Of a DNA stretch of 47,580 nucleotides, positions 8,758-16,680 are shown piece by piece. Numbering within the stretch: the stretch's first letter is position 1; each line of letters opens with the position of its first letter. Location: positions 1 through 47,580 of the forward strand of contig SLQV01000194.1 in NCBI GenBank assembly GCA_007131285.1, written 5' to 3'. The translations under genes were made by a program, and so were the position numbers. Source of the stretch: Myxococcales bacterium. Lineage in GTDB: Bacteria; Myxococcota_A; Polyangia; Polyangiales; SLQV01. The notes beneath the pieces were generated by a model. It saw nothing but the letters and a program-made list of their open reading frames with translations, made no database searches and was not told the origin of the DNA.

Positions 8758-9267
8758 ATGACGCAGACACTAGAAGAGATGGTCGCGGCCAGGCTGGGGA
8801 TCATGCCCCCAGTGGGAGCGGCGGGTTTGTACCGCACCACGTTGCGGTCCGGCGCCCAGATTTGGGTGTCGGGTCAGCTCTCGCTCGCCGACGATGGTAG
8901 CGTTCTGACCGGCCGCTGTGGCGCGGATCTTGATGTCGAAACCGGTCGCGTTGCGGCACGACAGGCGTTACGCGGCGTGTTGTCTCAGGTCGTCAACGTG
9001 GCCAAAGGAACTCCTGCCACTTCGGTGCGCTGTCTAAAGCTTGGCGTATTTATCGCGGCGACACCGGAGTTTAGCCAGCAAACTCAAGTTGCGGACGGCG
9101 CTTCAGAGCTGCTTGCAGACGTGCTTGGCGAAGCCGCCCTGGGGACGCGGACTGCGGTTGGCGTGACTTCATTGCCGAGAGGGGCTGCGGTCGAAATCGA
9201 GGCGGTATTCGAGCTCATGGATCCTCCGATCGAGCGGGCGCGAGCGATTCACGCGCAACGAAGTTAG
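8758..9267 (+). CDS. RidA/YjgF/YER057c family protein
   Basis: A 169-residue member of the RidA superfamily, whose best-known members hydrolyse reactive enamine/imine intermediates from PLP enzymes. Visible landmarks are the WVSGQLSLADDG strand region, the V.Q.LRGVLSQV helix and the C-terminal SLPRGAAVEIEAVFEL segment, where canonical RidA has LPxxALVEIE. The Arg that binds the substrate carboxylate in true RidA is expected in the LGTRTAVGV segment and is present (R in GTRTA). It belongs to the longer 'YjgF-like' subgroup, so the activity is uncertain. The ATG at 8758 has AAGGTGA upstream; the track start at 8503 is inside the antiporter gene. Confidence 0.85.
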   Translation: MTQTLEEMVAARLGIMPPVGAAGLYRTTLRSGAQIWVSGQLSLADDGSVLTGRCGADLDVETGRVAARQALRGVLSQVVNVAKGTPATSVRCLKLGVFIAATPEFSQQTQVADGASELLADVLGEAALGTRTAVGVTSLPRGAAVEIEAVFELMDPPIERARAIHAQRS

Positions 9268-9472
9268 GTGCGATGCGTGCTTGAAATGCAGGGGGGCAAG
9301 AAGGCATGTGCTGAGTAAGCCTGCTCGAAGCTGCGGGAGGCGCGTTTGCGCTCCTCGATGTCGGGCTAAGTCCGTCTACGACGACGCTGAGCCCGTCTCC
9401 AAATGGGCTGAGCTTCATATCGTCGGTCTGGGGCCGGTGCCGCTCTCCAATGCGTTCGCAGCTCACCAATTC

Positions 9473-9545
9473 GGTAGTTGAGCCTCTACAGCGCTGGGTT
9501 CGCCGCTGTGTTCGCCGCGCGCCTTCAATCGCTCACGCATGAAGG
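9473..9545 (+). repeat. Dispersed repeat A, copy 1
   Basis: About 73 bases closely matching 47361-47433, ending in an identical 29-base core that begins GCCGCGCGCCTTCAATCGCT. The two copies are about 38 kb apart, both intergenic and in the same orientation. Confidence 0.85.
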
Positions 9546-9686
9546 AAGGCCGGGAGGCGCCCAGCGTGCTCCCTCGCCCGGCTGCCGCTGGCGCAACCTG
9601 TTCCTGCACCGTACGGATGCACTTCAGTCGAAGGCTGTCGGGCCCGGAACATACACGACTCTGCTGTCGGTTCGCGGCGCAACGAT

Positions 9687-9714
9687 ATCAGCAAGACGCC
9701 ATCAGCAAGACGCC
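9687..9714 (+). repeat. 14-bp direct tandem duplication
   Basis: ATCAGCAAGACGCC occurs twice without a spacer (9687-9700, 9701-9714) in noncoding DNA. It looks like a simple replication-slippage duplication. Confidence 0.85.
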
Positions 9715-10024
9715 GCCTCGGTGCTGGTCGTTTTAGGGTTCTCGGCAGGTGCTGCGTCCGGCGGCATTCAAGGGGGCCTCAGGCTGCGGAGCCGAGGCGC
9801 AGGAAGGCAAAGGGCACGAGCCAGCGGCTATCCATGCGCTCCACGAACTTAAGCTGACGCGTATTAGATAGCGTACGTTCGGATGAATACGCGTGGGCTA
9901 AAGAGATAGAGGCGCGGCGGGTTACGGTCGGGTTCCACGCGTGAGGAGCCGGGTATTCAGTCAAACAGTGCCATCTAACGCGTTCCAGGCGCAACGTCGG
10001 CGTTGCTGCGCTAGGCTAGCGATA

Positions 10025-10474
10025 ATGCCTTTGACGCCGCAACATGAAGTGCCCGCTGACCGGACGCTTAAGCTTCCTTGGGAAAGAGGTGAGGGGCTTT
10101 GGCGGCGATATTTAGGCGGGACCTGGTTGCGGCGTTTCGTTCTGCTCGGTGTTCTTGTTACGAGTGCGTGGTTGGGGGCACGCGCGCAGCTACGACGCGA
10201 GAAGACGCGCATCACTCGCCAGCGCCAGCATGCACTGAGCATTGCGATTGAAGGCTTTCGCCTGCAGATCGGACGCTGTCCGAGGGGGTTGGGTGAGGTA
10301 CTGCACCCTCCAGGTGAGCGTGTTGCGTTTTTGTCGTCACTACCCAACGATGGCTGGGATCGCCCCTGGCATTTTCTATGTCCGGCGCCGGGTCGGTTAT
10401 TGGGTTATGAAATTACCTCAGCGGGGCCCTCTGGTGACTTCTGGCTGCCGGATAATATTGACGGTACGCTCTAA
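10025..10474 (+). CDS. Membrane-anchored protein with GspG (type II secretion pseudopilin)-like C-terminus
   Basis: The ATG at 10025 is chosen because upstream in-frame sequence looks noncoding; there is no strong ribosome binding site. After a charged 35-residue N-terminus comes one membrane segment (RFVLLGVLVTSAWLGARA), a helical linker, and a C-terminal domain resembling GspG pseudopilins: LPNDGWDRPWHFLCP corresponds to the usual LPxDPWGxPYxYxxP, and ITSAGPSGDFWLPDNI to the LxSxGxDG..GxxDI end. The prepilin-peptidase motif (G followed by FTLxE) is absent, so it is not a canonical processed pseudopilin. It lies 18 bases before rnc and is probably co-transcribed. Function unknown. Confidence 0.65.
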   Translation: MPLTPQHEVPADRTLKLPWERGEGLWRRYLGGTWLRRFVLLGVLVTSAWLGARAQLRREKTRITRQRQHALSIAIEGFRLQIGRCPRGLGEVLHPPGERVAFLSSLPNDGWDRPWHFLCPAPGRLLGYEITSAGPSGDFWLPDNIDGTL

Positions 10475-10492
10475 TACGGGGCTTGAGAAGGC

Positions 10493-11206
10493 TTGGAAAA
10501 CAAGGGATTAGTCGACGCGCCATGGCTCGCATGCCAGGAAGTCTTAGGTCACGTTTTTGCGGCTCCGGGCTTGTTGCGTGAAGCGTTGACGCACCGGTCG
10601 TTCATCAACGAGCACCAGGGCTTAGGGCTAGCGGATAACGAGCGCCTTGAGTTCCTCGGCGACACGGTCCTTGCGACGGCGATATCCACCCTGCTGTGGT
10701 CGCGCTACCCGGGTGCGAGTGAAGGAGACCTCACCAAACGTCGCGCGGACCAGGTGTGCGAGGCTGCCCTCGCGGATGTGGCGCTCGCTATCGGGTTGGG
10801 CAGGTTTATGCGTCTAGGGAAGGGCGAAGCGCGGTCGGGGGGCGCAAGCAAGCCGCGTCTTTTAGCGAGCACGCTTGAGGCATGTATCGGAGCTGTGTAC
10901 CTTGATTCTCACCGCTTTGAGGTGGCCTGTGCGCTCGTCGAACGTCTGTTCAATGCGCGTCTTGGCGGCGTTGTGCCCGGTGCCCGAGATATCAAGGGTC
11001 GGCTCCAGGAGACACTGCAGGCCCTAGGTCGTCCCGTGCCGATGTATCAAGTAGTTGAGGTCCTTGGCCCGATTCACGACCCAACTTATGTGGTGGAGGC
11101 CAGCCTTGAGGATGGCACCCGTGTACGCGCCGAAGCACCTGGCAAACTTGAAGCGGAGGTCAAAGCTGCTGGTGAGCTACTCGCGCTCCTGAATGACGGG
11201 GCCTGA
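10493..11206 (+). CDS. rnc: Ribonuclease III
   Basis: A double-stranded-RNA endonuclease of rRNA and mRNA processing, 237 residues. The RNase III domain carries the signature NERLEFLGD (Glu50 to Asp57) and a second active-site segment LLASTLEACIGAVYLD. The C-terminal dsRNA-binding domain spans about residues 160-235 (DIKGRLQETLQALG..PMYQVVE to ELLALL). By spacing to E. coli RNase III (Asp45 to Asp114 is 69 residues), Ser126 occupies the place of metal-binding Asp114, while Glu129 matches Glu117; the codon reads AGC. The TTG start at 10493 is the best fit to the domain, but its purine-rich GAGAAGG is too close, so the start is uncertain. Confidence 0.9.
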   Translation: MENKGLVDAPWLACQEVLGHVFAAPGLLREALTHRSFINEHQGLGLADNERLEFLGDTVLATAISTLLWSRYPGASEGDLTKRRADQVCEAALADVALAIGLGRFMRLGKGEARSGGASKPRLLASTLEACIGAVYLDSHRFEVACALVERLFNARLGGVVPGARDIKGRLQETLQALGRPVPMYQVVEVLGPIHDPTYVVEASLEDGTRVRAEAPGKLEAEVKAAGELLALLNDGA

Positions 11207-11281
11207 GCTCTTGTTGCACCGGGACCGCTGCGACTGGAGCGAACGGAGAAGTAATCATTGCGCCGGGCAGACTGCCAAAAC

Positions 11282-11328
11282 GCGACCGCCCCGATCACCC
11301 ATCAAGAATGTGTGATCGGGGCGGTCGC
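11282..11328 (-). terminator. 17-bp perfect hairpin between convergent genes
   Basis: GCGACCGCCCCGATCAC (11282-11298) and its exact reverse complement (11312-11328) enclose a 13-base loop. A TTTT run follows the stem on the minus strand (AAAA at 11277-11280), so it best fits termination of the minus-strand barrel gene ending at 11346. It probably also stops transcription from rnc, although no T-run follows on the plus strand. Confidence 0.8.
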
Positions 11329-11345
11329 TCATGTTGCGCTGTGCG

Positions 11346-11987
11346 CTAGATGTCGATGTTGGCCTCAAACACTAGCGTGCCGAACACGCCCTGAGCGAAC
11401 GGACCACTTTCAATTACCTGAAGCGCCCAGCCCCACTCGGTGCCGATAGAAAATGCAGGGTGGACCTTGGCCCGGATGCCCGCGCCGATATTTGCACCAA
11501 AACGGAAGGCCGAGTTGGCGGTGCCCAGGTTGACGATGCCCAACCCGTAAAGGGCAGCATATTCTCTGTCGAGAAAATCGTACGTGGCCGTTGGGCTAAG
11601 GGCGAAGCCGCGAGGCCCGCCGTCGGAGACGCTGCCCCACTCAAGTCCGAGTCCTACGAAGAGCTTGTCATCCATGAGACGTGCACCCGGTGTGACGGTC
11701 GGAATGAGTGCGAAGGCTGGAGCGCCACTGAAGATGGCAAGGGTCTGTAAGCGCCCCTGCATGGCGAGTTTCCAACCCCCTGATGTGTCTGCGCCTCCTG
11801 TGTTTTCGGAAGCGCTTCTGCTGCCGGTAGCATTGGTATTCGGTGCGGCGGCCTGGCCCGAGGTCGCGCCGCCTGTCGATGCGCCGCTATCGACTTCGAA
11901 GCCCCCATCCCAATCTTGTGCAGCCACCGTTCCCGTCGCAAAACAAAGCGCCGCGCTAAGCGACAGAAAGTACGAATATTTCAGCAT
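11346..11987 (-). CDS. Predicted outer-membrane beta-barrel protein, unknown function
   Basis: I use the ATG at 11987 because TAGGAGAG precedes it and it yields a standard Sec signal (MLKYSYFLSLSAALCFATGTVAAQ); the track start at 12149 adds an implausible extension. A low-complexity Gly/Ser/Thr/Asn linker (about residues 30-65) precedes alternating hydrophobic/glycine strands (LFVGLGLEWGSVSDGG, AALYGLGIVNLGTANSAFRFGANIGAGIRAKV) typical of an outer-membrane barrel of about 8 strands. The C-terminus (FEANIDI) lacks the usual terminal aromatic residue. No family is recognised. It is followed by the 17-bp hairpin at 11282. Confidence 0.75.
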   Translation of the reverse strand: MLKYSYFLSLSAALCFATGTVAAQDWDGGFEVDSGASTGGATSGQAAAPNTNATGSRSASENTGGADTSGGWKLAMQGRLQTLAIFSGAPAFALIPTVTPGARLMDDKLFVGLGLEWGSVSDGGPRGFALSPTATYDFLDREYAALYGLGIVNLGTANSAFRFGANIGAGIRAKVHPAFSIGTEWGWALQVIESGPFAQGVFGTLVFEANIDI

Positions 11988-12248
11988 TTTATCTCTCCTA
12001 AGTTCGGTCAGTTTAGTCCATACGCTTGTCGCACTGTTGGCGCAAGGTATCGTGCCTTTTGCCTCATGCACACTTGCGTGTCCAAGCTTGTGCAGCCTGG
12101 TTTGCTTGGTTGCCGTCGGCAAAAGTGCGTATCGCGGCCTCGCGCTCACTTCCGCGCTTTCCAGTTCGCGCTAAATTAGCACAGTGATTTCGGTGGTTCC
12201 ACGGGATATACCTGGGAGCATGTAGGCGTCGCGTCACGGGTGAGGGGG
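11988..12248. other. Leader region of the beta-barrel gene
   Basis: About 260 bases between the stop of the VKOR-DsbA gene and the start of the barrel gene, both on the minus strand. Its promoter should be here. A TTGCGC-17-TATGGA arrangement (minus strand, near 12020-12045) is only a weak match, so I leave it unassigned. Confidence 0.3.
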
Positions 12249-13496
12249 CTAGGTTGCGGGTGTACTCTCCGCAATTTCGGCGTCGATAAGTGCACGTAGG
12301 TCGTCGGCAGGCATCGCGCCGACGAGCTTGCGTCCGTTGATAAAAAACGTAGGCGTTCCTTCAATGCCCAACGCCTGACCACGCTCGTAATCTTCGGCGA
12401 CAATGCGTGCCGTCTCTGAAGACTGGGCGCAGGCGATAAGCTCCCCGAGGTCGATGCCAGCCTCCTCAGCGATAGGTTTAATTTGGGTCGGGTCCGTAAC
12501 GGGCATGCGCGCGAAAAGCGCATCATGCATCGGCCAAAAACGGCCCTGCTCGGCGGCGCATACCGCAAGGTACGCAAGTGCTGCCTGCTCTTCGCGGAGA
12601 GGATAGTGGCGAAACAGGACGCGTACTTTATCGCCGTGGGTGCGCATGACTTCCCGCAATTCGCTCGCGAGCCGAGCGCAGTAGGGACAGCCAAAGTTAG
12701 AGAACTCAACGATGACCACAGAGGCGTCCTCAGGCCCCTTTGCCGGTACGTGTTGCGCGACAAGCTTAGACAACGGAACACGTTCGCCCGATTCCGAAGC
12801 GCGGTCCACCTCGTTGGCAGCGGCGGCCGCGCGCAGCGCACTGGCTTTGTGCGCTTCGAGAAGTGGAAGGCCCAGTGCAACGACTGCAACCATCGCGGCA
12901 CCACTCAACCAGAGCACCGGCTGTTTGACAGCAGCCAGCCGTGCCGCCGCAAAGCGGCGCAAAACCGCAAGTGTCCAAGCTTGTCCCCAGAGCCCGGTCG
13001 TCACGACGCCTAGCGCGTTCACCCCATAAAGGATGCCGCATACCGGGCAAAAAGAGCCGATGACCGCCAAGCTAATGACCAGCAGAAAAACGCTGTAGAG
13101 CGTGCCGACGGCGAAGAGCAAGTGTAGCAAGCCTGCGGCTGTCACATCCCGTGGTGTGCCGTCGGCTTGACGGCGTTCCAGGCCAGCACCGAAAAGGGTC
13201 AACAGCGCCACAGCGACGTAGAAGCCAAGGCCTAGTAAAGCGATGGGCATGCCCAAAACATAGGCGTAGCCGGACGTGGCCACTGTGTTGCAGTTTACCG
13301 TCTCACTGACGCCGCAAAGACCGCCCGAAAGCTGCCCGGCCTCTACGGTGGCGTGAACATCGAGCAAATAAAGCGACGCCCCGATGCCCAGAAGGGCCAG
13401 CAATCCTGTGCTGATGCGTCCAAGGCCCGACATGTTGCGGCGCGCGCGGCCACTCGAAGCGAAGCGTTCCTCAGGATGTTCAGCAACAACGGTCAT
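12249..13496 (-). CDS. VKOR-DsbA fusion (disulfide bond formation)
   Basis: One 415-residue protein combines a quinone-dependent disulfide generator with its thiol oxidase. Residues about 27-210 are a vitamin K epoxide reductase domain with membrane helices, loop cysteines Cys61 and Cys69, the SxYAxxxGMPIALLGLGFY signature, and the active CPVC pair Cys150/Cys153. A further membrane helix (about 193-212) leads to a DsbA-like thioredoxin domain with CPYC (Cys270/Cys273) and the cis-proline loop GTPTFF (Pro382). The fusion should introduce disulfides into exported proteins at the periplasmic face without separate DsbA/DsbB. The start has no clear ribosome binding site; the Met at residue 22 is an alternative. 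Confidence 0.9.
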   Translation of the reverse strand: MTVVAEHPEERFASSGRARRNMSGLGRISTGLLALLGIGASLYLLDVHATVEAGQLSGGLCGVSETVNCNTVATSGYAYVLGMPIALLGLGFYVAVALLTLFGAGLERRQADGTPRDVTAAGLLHLLFAVGTLYSVFLLVISLAVIGSFCPVCGILYGVNALGVVTTGLWGQAWTLAVLRRFAAARLAAVKQPVLWLSGAAMVAVVALGLPLLEAHKASALRAAAAANEVDRASESGERVPLSKLVAQHVPAKGPEDASVVIVEFSNFGCPYCARLASELREVMRTHGDKVRVLFRHYPLREEQAALAYLAVCAAEQGRFWPMHDALFARMPVTDPTQIKPIAEEAGIDLGELIACAQSSETARIVAEDYERGQALGIEGTPTFFINGRKLVGAMPADDLRALIDAEIAESTPAT

Positions 13497-13804
13497 AATA
13501 GTTAACTAGTGCGTTGAATGCGTCTTTGGAACTAGCTTTCGACCCACCTGTGCGGAACGCGGCCCTGGGGGCGCTTGACCTTGCGAAGGCGCGCGGCGGG
13601 CGCAGCCTGCGCGCCGGATTAGACTGAGAACCCGCACCTCTGCGCATCTACATTCAAGCGCAAATCGCTCGGTGACGCAACGCCCGCGTCGCGCGTCCAT
13701 TCTTTTTCGCATTGCGAACGAAGCGAGGCTTGGCGCAGCCTGAAGAACGCAGTGATGCCTTGGCTGCTTTGCCTTGCGAAGAAACATTAGTAAGAGGATC
13801 TCCC
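13497..13804. other. Divergent intergenic region
   Basis: About 308 bases between the divergent VKOR-DsbA gene and the lipoprotein gene triad, so promoters for both should lie here. GC-rich short inverted repeats (for example GGCGCGC..GCGCGCC near 13590-13615) occur, but nothing I can assign. Confidence 0.3.
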
Positions 13805-14482
13805 ATGCGATGTGTTGCACCCTTAGCGTCCCAATGTCTCCGTGATTACGCACAACGTGCTGCTTTGCTGCTGGGGCTCGTGGCTGTCAGCATGACAGCT
13901 GCGGCACTCGCTGGTTGCGGGGGTGCAAAGCCGGTAGTCCAAGCGGAGGACCCCGCCTCGTGGAGGCACCGGGGGCTTTGGCTTGAATCAAGCGGCGATA
14001 CGACGTTGGTGATGGTCGTAGGCCGGGCAGAGAACGCAGCCATGGGCGAGAGCTTTGTGATGGCGAGTGCAGAGCAAGATGCGCGGGCGCGGTTAACCCT
14101 CTACCTGCAGGCCACGGTCAGCGCCTATCGCGAGCGTCTCGGCCGCGCGATGGCTGTGCGCGGCCAGGCTGCGGATAGCGACCAGGCCGAAGGTAGTTTC
14201 AGCACGTCGGAAGAACTGCGCCAGGGTGACCGCTCCATCGCAGACAACGTGATCGGTGGCATGGAAACCATTAACTCCTTCACCGACAAGGAAAACGACC
14301 GCTTCTATGTGCTGGGTCGTGTGGATATGCAGGCGCTCAAGAGCGTTTTGGATCAGTCCGCTTCTTTGACCGAGGCACAAAAGGCGTTCGTCGCTGAGAA
14401 CGCTGAGGTTGTTGCGGATGCCTGGGCGGACGCCGTTGAAGCGGGTCGCGTGCGCGCGCGCAGTCAAGACAGTGGGCAGTAA
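13805..14482 (+). CDS. LPP20-like lipoprotein
   Basis: The ATG at 13805, with AGAGGAT just upstream, gives a type II signal peptide ending in the lipobox LAGC (Cys38); the track start at 13712 would bury it. The mature 190 residues resemble LPP20/FlgP-type lipoproteins: a VVGRAENAAMGESFVMASAEQDARARLTLYLQ segment, where the family has a conserved GxGxAxxxxxxxARAxA pattern, followed by helices. It probably sits in the outer membrane facing the periplasm. It is first of three consecutive genes with a second LPP20-like lipoprotein and a FlgO/CsgG-like protein, an arrangement reminiscent of flagellar flgO/flgP/flgT, although no flagellar gene is in the window. Confidence 0.75.
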   Translation: MRCVAPLASQCLRDYAQRAALLLGLVAVSMTAAALAGCGGAKPVVQAEDPASWRHRGLWLESSGDTTLVMVVGRAENAAMGESFVMASAEQDARARLTLYLQATVSAYRERLGRAMAVRGQAADSDQAEGSFSTSEELRQGDRSIADNVIGGMETINSFTDKENDRFYVLGRVDMQALKSVLDQSASLTEAQKAFVAENAEVVADAWADAVEAGRVRARSQDSGQ

Positions 14483-14506
14483 ACGTCGGCGAGATCAACC
14501 AGGGCA

Positions 14507-15775
14507 GTGGAGATGTCGCTAATCTCCGCTGCCGTCGTTGCTTTTACGAGGCAATGCTCAGCCATGGCTTCTCGGCTGTACCTGCGCGCGAAACACGGCC
14601 AAAGCCTCTTAGGCTCCGTTGTATCCAGTGGGCCCGCGGGGCGGCCAGCAGGCAGAAACTTGAGCTGCGCAGTGCGTGCGTGTCCAGTTCAGTGTTTGAG
14701 GTTGCTCTTGGGGGTGGGTCCCTTGATGCTTGTGTCAGGCTGTGGTGGGGGCGCCGTCCATGCGCCTGCCGCCACCGGCGTGCCCGCATGGTTCGTCCCG
14801 GGCAGATCTCCGTACGATTCAGGCACGTACTTGGTCGGTCGGGGCACGTGTGGGCCGAGTGAGGTCGCTCGTACGGGTGAGGCGGATGCACGGGTCTGCG
14901 CGACCGCGCGCGCGGTCGCGTCCCTGGTGCTTTCGGTGCGCGCGCAGGTAACCGTGGAGCAATCCCAGGTTTGCCGCGTCGCGACCCAGAGCGAAGGCGG
15001 TTCAGGCGCGGGTCGCACCAACCGCCGAGCCTACCAAACGGCCTGCGCGCAGCGTCTCGCGTCGCGCACGGCTGGGGTCCTTGAGGTCAGCAACACGGCG
15101 CCACGCGCGGCAGCGTGCGACACCACCGGGGCCACCTGTCACGTGCTCGTGGCCATCCCTAGGGCGCAGTTTGCCGCTGAGTTGCGGCAAGCACTCGACC
15201 CGGAGCTCGCCGCGCTCGAGGATGCGCTGGCCAAAGCCAAGGCGACGAGCCCGCTGACCGCCCAGCGCCACCTAAGTGACGCCATCCGCAGGGCATTGCG
15301 TGTCGATGAGGCGCTGCGACTCGTACAACTCATTGAGCAGCGGGTGCCGAAGCGTAGCTGGTATCGTGAGGTCCTGGCAGCGCAACGCGAAGCTCGGGCG
15401 AAGCTGCGGATCTGTTTCGAGAGCGGTGAGGCGCCCGACTTATTTGCTCCGGTTGCAGCACGGCTACGCCAAGAGGGGATCGGCGAAGTGCAAATCGCAA
15501 GTTCGTGCGCGGATGCGCCGGATGTCGCAACGCTCGCGCTGGTGACAACGCCCGCGACACTGAGTGCGGGCCGAGGCACGGGGGAGCATTGGCTCGCGTT
15601 GCAACAGGGCACACTTTCGCTGCGTCGCCCCACACAAGCAGACATCGAGCATATTCCGCTCGAGGCACGCACTTTAGCTGTGGACGGTGCCCGCGCGCTG
15701 CGACAAGTGAGGCAGGAGCTCGCCGCAGAGATAGAAACCGCGGTCGCGGCGCAGGTGCTAGGAGTGCAACGATGA
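14507..15775 (+). CDS. LPP20-like lipoprotein, larger second member
   Basis: The open frame begins at GTG 14507, but the lipoprotein signal (LLLGVGPLMLVSGC) lies about 65-80 residues in, so the true start may be later: GTG 14672 would place the lipobox Cys at residue 24, and ATG 14564 is another option; none has a strong ribosome binding site. After the Cys, GTYLVGRGTCGPSEVARTGEADARVCATARAVASL resembles the LPP20-type pattern, and about 100 residues of helix-rich sequence plus a beta-rich C-terminal half follow. The stop overlaps the next start (ATGA), indicating translational coupling. No enzymatic motif is visible. Confidence 0.65.
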   Translation: MEMSLISAAVVAFTRQCSAMASRLYLRAKHGQSLLGSVVSSGPAGRPAGRNLSCAVRACPVQCLRLLLGVGPLMLVSGCGGGAVHAPAATGVPAWFVPGRSPYDSGTYLVGRGTCGPSEVARTGEADARVCATARAVASLVLSVRAQVTVEQSQVCRVATQSEGGSGAGRTNRRAYQTACAQRLASRTAGVLEVSNTAPRAAACDTTGATCHVLVAIPRAQFAAELRQALDPELAALEDALAKAKATSPLTAQRHLSDAIRRALRVDEALRLVQLIEQRVPKRSWYREVLAAQREARAKLRICFESGEAPDLFAPVAARLRQEGIGEVQIASSCADAPDVATLALVTTPATLSAGRGTGEHWLALQQGTLSLRRPTQADIEHIPLEARTLAVDGARALRQVRQELAAEIETAVAAQVLGVQR

Positions 15776-16497
15776 CGCGTTCAGCCAGACTCGGTGTAGG
15801 CCTTCAAAGGATCTGTCAGCCCAAGAACCCGCAAGGGAAGGCAGGTCGGTGGTGCGGCAACCCTTTTCTGCCGGCGGTGCTCGCTGCTGCGACGGGGTGG
15901 GGCGCGGCGTGCGGCGGTGCGTCGGCACCTGAGAGCGCTGCACGGCCGCCGGTGCTCGCTGCGGATTGGCGAGCTGAGGAGGCGGTGAACAAGCGGGCAG
16001 TCGAGGAAGTGCAACCGCAAAGCTGGCGTGATGCCATGCGATTGCTCGTCGAGCGGCTCGCAGAGAACCTAAATACGCCCGCGGATTCTACCCTGCGCGT
16101 CGCAGTGCTTGATGTGACCACGTCTACAGGTGAAGACTGCGCGCTAGGCGCCCCCGTGGCGGAGGATCTGACGACCCACCTCTTCGGCACGCCGCGCCTA
16201 GCCATCATCGAGCGGCGCATGCTCGGGCGCATTCTCGAAGAAAACGCCGCCGCGCAGTCAGATTTCTTTGACCCAGATCAAGTGGCGCGTCTCGGGCGCC
16301 TCGTGGGCGCGGATGCCGTCGTCACCGGTACCCTCGCGGCGGCCGCCCGCGTTTACACCCTCAATGCGCGTATCATTTTGGTGGAAAGCGCGGAAGTAGC
16401 CTCTGTCGCTCAGGTAGATATTCCCCGGTCCATCGCCGAAGAGCGCGGCCGGTGCCGCCCGCTGCCAAAATCGCCACCCCCGCGTCCCACGCGCTAG
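15772..16497 (+). CDS. FlgO/CsgG-like (LpoB-like) lipoprotein
   Basis: The start ATG overlaps the previous stop by four bases and has GGAG at 15761. A long N-terminus with a weak lipobox at Cys47 precedes the core (residues about 100-225): LRVAVLDVTTSTGED, GAPVAEDLTTHLFGTPRLAIIERRMLGRILEE, GRLVGADAVVTGTLAAAARVYTLNARIILVES. This matches the nucleoside-hydrolase-like fold shared by FlgO, CsgG and LpoB. Relatives assemble around the flagellar base, form secretion pores, or activate penicillin-binding proteins. Which applies here is unknown; the class A PBP gene is 10 kb away. Confidence 0.75.
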   Translation: MTRSARLGVGLQRICQPKNPQGKAGRWCGNPFLPAVLAAATGWGAACGGASAPESAARPPVLAADWRAEEAVNKRAVEEVQPQSWRDAMRLLVERLAENLNTPADSTLRVAVLDVTTSTGEDCALGAPVAEDLTTHLFGTPRLAIIERRMLGRILEENAAAQSDFFDPDQVARLGRLVGADAVVTGTLAAAARVYTLNARIILVESAEVASVAQVDIPRSIAEERGRCRPLPKSPPPRPTR

Positions 16498-16594
16498 CGC
16501 CCGATTTAAGACGCTGGAGAAAACGGCAGCGCCCGTATCGACCCGCGAGGTGCGAGGGGAAAGGGCGCTCCGGAGGGGGGGGCGGGCGTGTCTC

Positions 16595-16680
16595 TCGGAG
16601 CTCCCCAGAATTGGGCGCTGCGCTCTGTACGCAAGTCGGCCCCTCTCCGAGACTTTCCGCGAATGCCGCAGCCACGCGCC
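16595..16680 (-). repeat. Palindromic intergenic repeat R, copy 1 (degenerate, inverted)
   Basis: Reverse-complemented, this reads GCGCGTGGCTGCGGC, GTCTCGG, then CAGCGCCCAATTCTGGGG and AGCTCCG, aligning in order with 47455-47540. The left arm of the palindrome has decayed (GAGGGGCCGACTTGCG in place of GGGGGACCCACAATTGGG), so it is no longer a perfect hairpin. Confidence 0.7.

Larger units (their letters stand above)
9268..10024. other. 757-base intergenic region without a recognised gene
   Basis: ORFs here (9281, 9478, 9539) lack plausible starts and have Arg/Ala/Ser-rich shadow composition. The region contains a dispersed repeat copy (9473-9545) and a 14-bp tandem duplication (9687-9714). 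It may be a decayed locus; I cannot identify an ancestor. Confidence 0.5.

Noticed and set aside
9478-9852. 124-residue ORF in the 9.3-10 kb gap
   Set aside because: It begins inside repeat A, has no ribosome binding site and an Ala/Arg/Gly-rich composition.
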